Below are positions 5,592 to 8,553 of a stretch of 8,553 nucleotides of DNA, piece after piece. Under the pieces are notes generated by a model. That model saw only the letters and a list, made by a program, of their open reading frames with translations, was not told where the DNA came from and ran no database searches. Each line of letters begins with the position of its first letter. The first letter of the stretch is position 1. The DNA lies in the NCBI GenBank assembly GCA_012841485.1, contig DUUU01000143.1, positions 1 through 8,553 of the forward strand. Reading direction: 5' to 3'. Made by a program: the position numbers and the translations under genes. This DNA is from Armatimonadota bacterium. GTDB taxonomy: Bacteria > Armatimonadota > JAAZEB01.

Positions 5592-8285
5592 ATGGCTGAG
5601 AAACGCGTTTGGCTGTTCCGCGAGGGCGACGCCAGCATGAAGGACCTTCTCGGCGGCAAAGGTGCCAACCTGGCCGAGATGACCAACCTGGGTCTCCCCG
5701 TTCCCCCCGGCTTCACCATTACCACCAAGACGTGCATTGAGTACCTTGCCAATGGCGAGAAGATGCCCGCTGGCCTCATGGAGGATGTTGTCGCGGCGCT
5801 TCGCGATGTCGAGCAGAACATGGGCAAGAAGCTCGGCGATCCGGCGAACCCGCTCCTCGTTTCGGTCCGCTCCGGCGCCAAGTTTTCCATGCCGGGCATG
5901 ATGGATACCGTCCTCAACCTGGGCCTCAACGACGCCACCCTGGATGGCATCATCAAGCTCACCGGCAACCCCCGGTTCGGCTATGACGCCTACCGCCGCT
6001 TCATCATGATGTTCTCGGATATCGTCCTCTCGGAGGAGTATCCGGCGCTCAAGAAGAACAGCTTCGAGCAGATCTTCGACGCACTGAAGGCGGAAGTCGG
6101 GGCCAAGCAGGATACCGACGTCGATGCCGAGGGCCTGAAGAAGCTGGTCGGGCAGTTCAAGGAATACTTCAAGAAGACCACCGGCCGCGACTTCCCCCAG
6201 GATCCGATGGAGCAGCTGACCATGGCCATCGAGGCCGTGTTCAAGTCCTGGAACAACAAGCGCGCCAACGACTACCGCAACTTCCATAAGATCCCGCACG
6301 ACCTCGGCACCGCCGTCAACGTGCAGACGATGGTCTTCGGGAATATGGGCGATGACTCCGGCACCGGCGTTGCCTTCACCCGCGACGTGGCCACCGGCGA
6401 GAAGGTTCTCTACGGCGAGTTCCTGATCAACGCGCAGGGCGAAGACGTGGTCGCCGGCGTGCGCACCCCGGTCCATATCGACGAGATGAAGAAGGTGAAC
6501 GCGGCCGTCTACGACCAGTTCGCCGAGATCGCCGAGAGGCTCGAGAAGCACTACACCGATGTCATGGACATCGAGTTCACGATGGAGAAGGGCCGCCTCT
6601 TCATCCTCCAGTGCCGCGTTGGCAAGCGCACCGCCGCCGCCGCTGTGAAGATCGCCGTGGATCTCGTGAATGAGGGTCTGATCGACAAGGATACGGCGAT
6701 CTCCCGCGTGGAGCCCAACCAGATCTACCAGCTCCTCCTGCCGCGCTTCGATCCCAAGGAGAAGGATCGCGCCAAGAGCGAGGGCCGCTTGCTCGCCAAG
6801 GGCCTGAACGCCTCGCCCGGTGCCGCTGCTGGCCTGGCAATCTTCGACGCTGACAAGGCCGAAGAGCTCGGCAAGGAAGGCAAATCGGTTATCCTCGTTC
6901 GCGCCGAGACCTGCCCGGACGATGTGCATGGCATGCTCGTCGCCAAGGGCATTCTGACGTCGCGCGGTGGCGCCACCTCGCACGCCGCCGTCGTTGCCCG
7001 CGGTCTGGGCCTCCCCTGCGTGGCCGGCTGCGAAGCGATCCGCGTGGATGAGGAAGGCCGCCTCTTCACGGTCAACAGCACGACGGTCAAGGAGTTCGAT
7101 GACATCTCCATCGACGGCACCACCGGTGAGGTCTTCGCCGGCAAGCTGGCGACCATCGACCCGAACATCGCCGAGAACAAGGAGCTGCAGCAGCTGCTCG
7201 AGTGGGCCGACGAGCGCCGCCGCCTCGAGGTGTGGGCGAACGCCGATTACCCGCGCGACGCCGAGCGCGCCATCGGCTTCGGCGCCCAGGGCATTGGCCT
7301 CTGCCGCACCGAGCACATGTTCATGGAGCAGGAGCGCCTCCCGATCGTCCAGGAGATGATCCTGGCCGAGAACAGCGAGGGACGCAAGGCCGCCCTGGCC
7401 CGGCTCCTGCCGTATCAGCGCGGGGACTTCAAGGGCATCTTCGAGGCGATGAAGGGTCTTCCCGTGGTCATCCGCCTCATCGACCCGCCGCTTCACGAGT
7501 TCCTGCCGGCCTACGACGACCTCCTCGTCGAGATTACCAAGCTCGAGTGCGCGGGCAACAAGCCTGAGGAGCTGGCGGCGAAGCGGAAGATGCTGGCCGC
7601 TGTCGAGGCGCAGCGCGAGATGAACCCGATGCTGGGCATGCGCGGCTGCCGCCTGGGCCTGATGATGCCCGAGATCATCGGCATGCAGGTGCGCGCGATC
7701 CTCGAGGCCGCTGCCGAGGTGAAGGCGGCGGGCACTCCGGTGAAGGTGAAGATCATGATCCCGCTCATCGGGCACGTGAACGAGCTCACCCGCACCCGCG
7801 AGTACCTCGAAGCCGAGGCGCAGAAGGTCGTCGCCGAGCGCGGCCCGATCGATTACTCCTTCGGCACGATGATCGAGATCCCGCGCGCGGCGCTGACCGC
7901 CGACGAGATCGCCAAGGTCGCCCAGTTCTTCTCCTTCGGAACCAACGACCTGACGCAGACCACCTTCGGCTACTCGCGTGACGACGCCGAGGGCAAGTTC
8001 CTGCTCAAGTACGTCGAGGACAAGATCCTGCCGGAGAACCCGTTCCAGACGCTGGATCAGGCGGGCGTTGGCCAGCTCGTCGAGATGGCCGTCCGCAAGG
8101 GTCGCGAGGCCAACCCGAACATCGAGCTGGGTATCTGCGGTGAGCACGGCGGCGATCCGGAGAGCATCGCGTTCTGCCACAAGGTGGGCCTGAACTACGT
8201 GAGCTGCTCGCCGTTCCGCGTGCCGGTGGCCCGCCTCGCGGCGGCCCAGGCGAACATCGCCTACACCGGCCCGAAGGACAAGTAA
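5592..8285 (+). CDS. ppdK: pyruvate, phosphate dikinase
   Basis: An 897-residue cytoplasmic enzyme that interconverts pyruvate, ATP and phosphate with phosphoenolpyruvate, AMP and pyrophosphate. The three family domains are complete. The N-terminal ATP-grasp domain (about 1-345) has GGKGANLAEM from 21, Arg93 in SVRSGAKFSMPGMMDTV and Arg342 in QCRVGKRT. The swivelling phosphohistidine domain carries His464 in GGATSHAAVVARGLGLPC, with Thr462 at the position phosphorylated in plant enzymes. The C-terminal PEP/pyruvate barrel has Arg572 in GLCRTEHMF and Cys849 in GICGEHGGDP, followed by YVSCSPFRVPVARLAAAQA. Length is normal for bacterial members. The start at 5592 follows AAAAGGAG by 6 nt. It appears monocistronic, with its own consensus promoter, a long leader and hairpins after the stop. 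The reversible reaction can serve pyrophosphate-linked glycolysis or PEP regeneration; direction cannot be told from sequence. Confidence 0.98.
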   Translation: MAEKRVWLFREGDASMKDLLGGKGANLAEMTNLGLPVPPGFTITTKTCIEYLANGEKMPAGLMEDVVAALRDVEQNMGKKLGDPANPLLVSVRSGAKFSMPGMMDTVLNLGLNDATLDGIIKLTGNPRFGYDAYRRFIMMFSDIVLSEEYPALKKNSFEQIFDALKAEVGAKQDTDVDAEGLKKLVGQFKEYFKKTTGRDFPQDPMEQLTMAIEAVFKSWNNKRANDYRNFHKIPHDLGTAVNVQTMVFGNMGDDSGTGVAFTRDVATGEKVLYGEFLINAQGEDVVAGVRTPVHIDEMKKVNAAVYDQFAEIAERLEKHYTDVMDIEFTMEKGRLFILQCRVGKRTAAAAVKIAVDLVNEGLIDKDTAISRVEPNQIYQLLLPRFDPKEKDRAKSEGRLLAKGLNASPGAAAGLAIFDADKAEELGKEGKSVILVRAETCPDDVHGMLVAKGILTSRGGATSHAAVVARGLGLPCVAGCEAIRVDEEGRLFTVNSTTVKEFDDISIDGTTGEVFAGKLATIDPNIAENKELQQLLEWADERRRLEVWANADYPRDAERAIGFGAQGIGLCRTEHMFMEQERLPIVQEMILAENSEGRKAALARLLPYQRGDFKGIFEAMKGLPVVIRLIDPPLHEFLPAYDDLLVEITKLECAGNKPEELAAKRKMLAAVEAQREMNPMLGMRGCRLGLMMPEIIGMQVRAILEAAAEVKAAGTPVKVKIMIPLIGHVNELTRTREYLEAEAQKVVAERGPIDYSFGTMIEIPRAALTADEIAKVAQFFSFGTNDLTQTTFGYSRDDAEGKFLLKYVEDKILPENPFQTLDQAGVGQLVEMAVRKGREANPNIELGICGEHGGDPESIAFCHKVGLNYVSCSPFRVPVARLAAAQANIAYTGPKDK

Positions 8286-8298
8286 GCTCGCATCCCGC

Positions 8299-8326
8299 CC
8301 CTTCCCTGCCCCAGAGCAGGGAAGGG
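8299..8326 (+). terminator. hairpin 1 after ppdK
   Basis: A perfect 11-bp stem (8299-8309 with 8316-8326) around the loop CCCAGA begins 13 nt after the ppdK stop codon. The following bases (CGCCTGGGTTCGTT) contain only short T-runs, so termination may be weak or the hairpin may act as a 3'-end stabiliser. Confidence 0.55.
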
Positions 8327-8341
8327 CGCCTGGGTTCGTTC

Positions 8342-8375
8342 CGAAGGGGGCGGCGCGACTGCGCCGCCCCCTTCG
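8342..8375. terminator. hairpin 2, likely bidirectional terminator between convergent genes
   Basis: A perfect 15-bp GC-rich stem (8342-8356 with 8361-8375) around the tetraloop GACT. It lies between the ppdK stop and the stop codon of the convergent gene at the right edge. The AA/TT pairs near its base give a short T stretch in each direction, but no real U-tract follows, so a factor-independent mechanism is not certain. Confidence 0.65.
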
Positions 8376-8434
8376 CGCCTCTGCAAGACTCCCCGGCATG
8401 GCGTGTGCCCTATGCTGCGGTGGGGCCGGCACGT

Positions 8435-8553
8435 TTAGCCCCAGAAGCGGTAGATCTGTAGCCGGAAGAGCAGGCCGATAAGGTTCAGGAGCTCGCCGAT
8501 CACGAACTCGCCGAAGATCAGCCCCAGGAAGAAGGGGAGTGCCCGCCGGTAGA
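8435..8553 (-). CDS. C-terminal part of a polytopic membrane protein, possibly DUF6785-like (partial)
   Basis: The last 39 codons of a gene that enters from the right edge, ending in TAA at 8437-8435. The translation contains YRRALPFFLGLIFGEFVIG, then ELLNLIGLLFRLQIYRFWG at the C-terminus. It has a clear hydrophobic membrane segment and the FFLGLIxGEFVIG...YRFW pattern I associate with the C-termini of DUF6785/DUF6784-type membrane proteins, common in Planctomycetota and Armatimonadota. The family assignment is from memory and rests on a short segment. It is too short to appear as a full reading frame, but its codon use and hydrophobicity are convincing. It is convergent with ppdK across a 149-nt gap holding two hairpins. 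Confidence 0.78.
   Translation of the reverse strand, partial: YRRALPFFLGLIFGEFVIGELLNLIGLLFRLQIYRFWG

Noticed and set aside
5232..8432. A 1066-codon open frame on the minus strand covering nearly all of ppdK
   Set aside because: It is an antisense shadow. ppdK has an unambiguous family match, and GC-rich third positions suppress stops in the opposite frame. The antisense product is rich in Leu, Gly, Val, His and Glu/Asp with no recognisable domain, and no ribosome binding site precedes it.

Overview
The window is GC-rich bacterial DNA with AAGGAG-type ribosome binding sites, usually 6 nt before the start codon, and near-consensus sigma70 promoters. The gene set points to a free-living bacterium of the Armatimonadota/Planctomycetota/Chloroflexota kind: a heparan N-sulfatase-like sulfatase, a DegT-family aminotransferase, a xylose-isomerase-like TIM-barrel protein, pyruvate phosphate dikinase, and a membrane protein tail resembling DUF6785-type proteins. 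That placement is an inference from remembered gene content and is weak.

Layout. Positions 1-434 carry no convincing gene. They hold two tandem sigma70-like promoters on the minus strand that fire out of the left edge, and an inverted repeat next to one of them. From 435 to 4835 four genes lie on the minus strand, in transcription order: a sugar phosphate isomerase/epimerase-like protein (4005-4835), a DegT/DnrJ/EryC1/StrS aminotransferase (2658-3860), a sulfatase (1009-2352) and a small DoxX-like membrane protein (435-926). Gaps between them are 144, 305 and 82 nt, so a single operon is possible but not shown; the 305-nt gap contains a perfect 8-bp hairpin ahead of the sulfatase.

Positions 4836-5591 are a divergent intergenic region. 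It contains an 18-bp inverted repeat, a perfect-consensus sigma70 promoter (TTGACA-N17-TATAAT) and a predicted leader of about 346 nt with several stems ahead of ppdK (5592-8285, plus strand; pyruvate phosphate dikinase, 897 aa, catalytic residues intact). Two strong back-to-back hairpins follow ppdK. At the right edge is the C-terminal 39 codons of a minus-strand membrane protein, convergent with ppdK.

How the genes may work together: ppdK links pyruvate and phosphoenolpyruvate in central carbon metabolism and looks separately controlled. The minus-strand cluster combines an enzyme that could remove sulfate from an amino sugar, a PLP sugar aminotransferase-type enzyme and a sugar isomerase-type enzyme. 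That suggests handling of an unusual (amino) sugar, but no substrate can be read from the sequence.

No CRISPR array, insertion sequence, tRNA or rRNA was seen. The most interesting non-coding signals are the regulatory architecture of ppdK and the duplicated promoter at the left edge.
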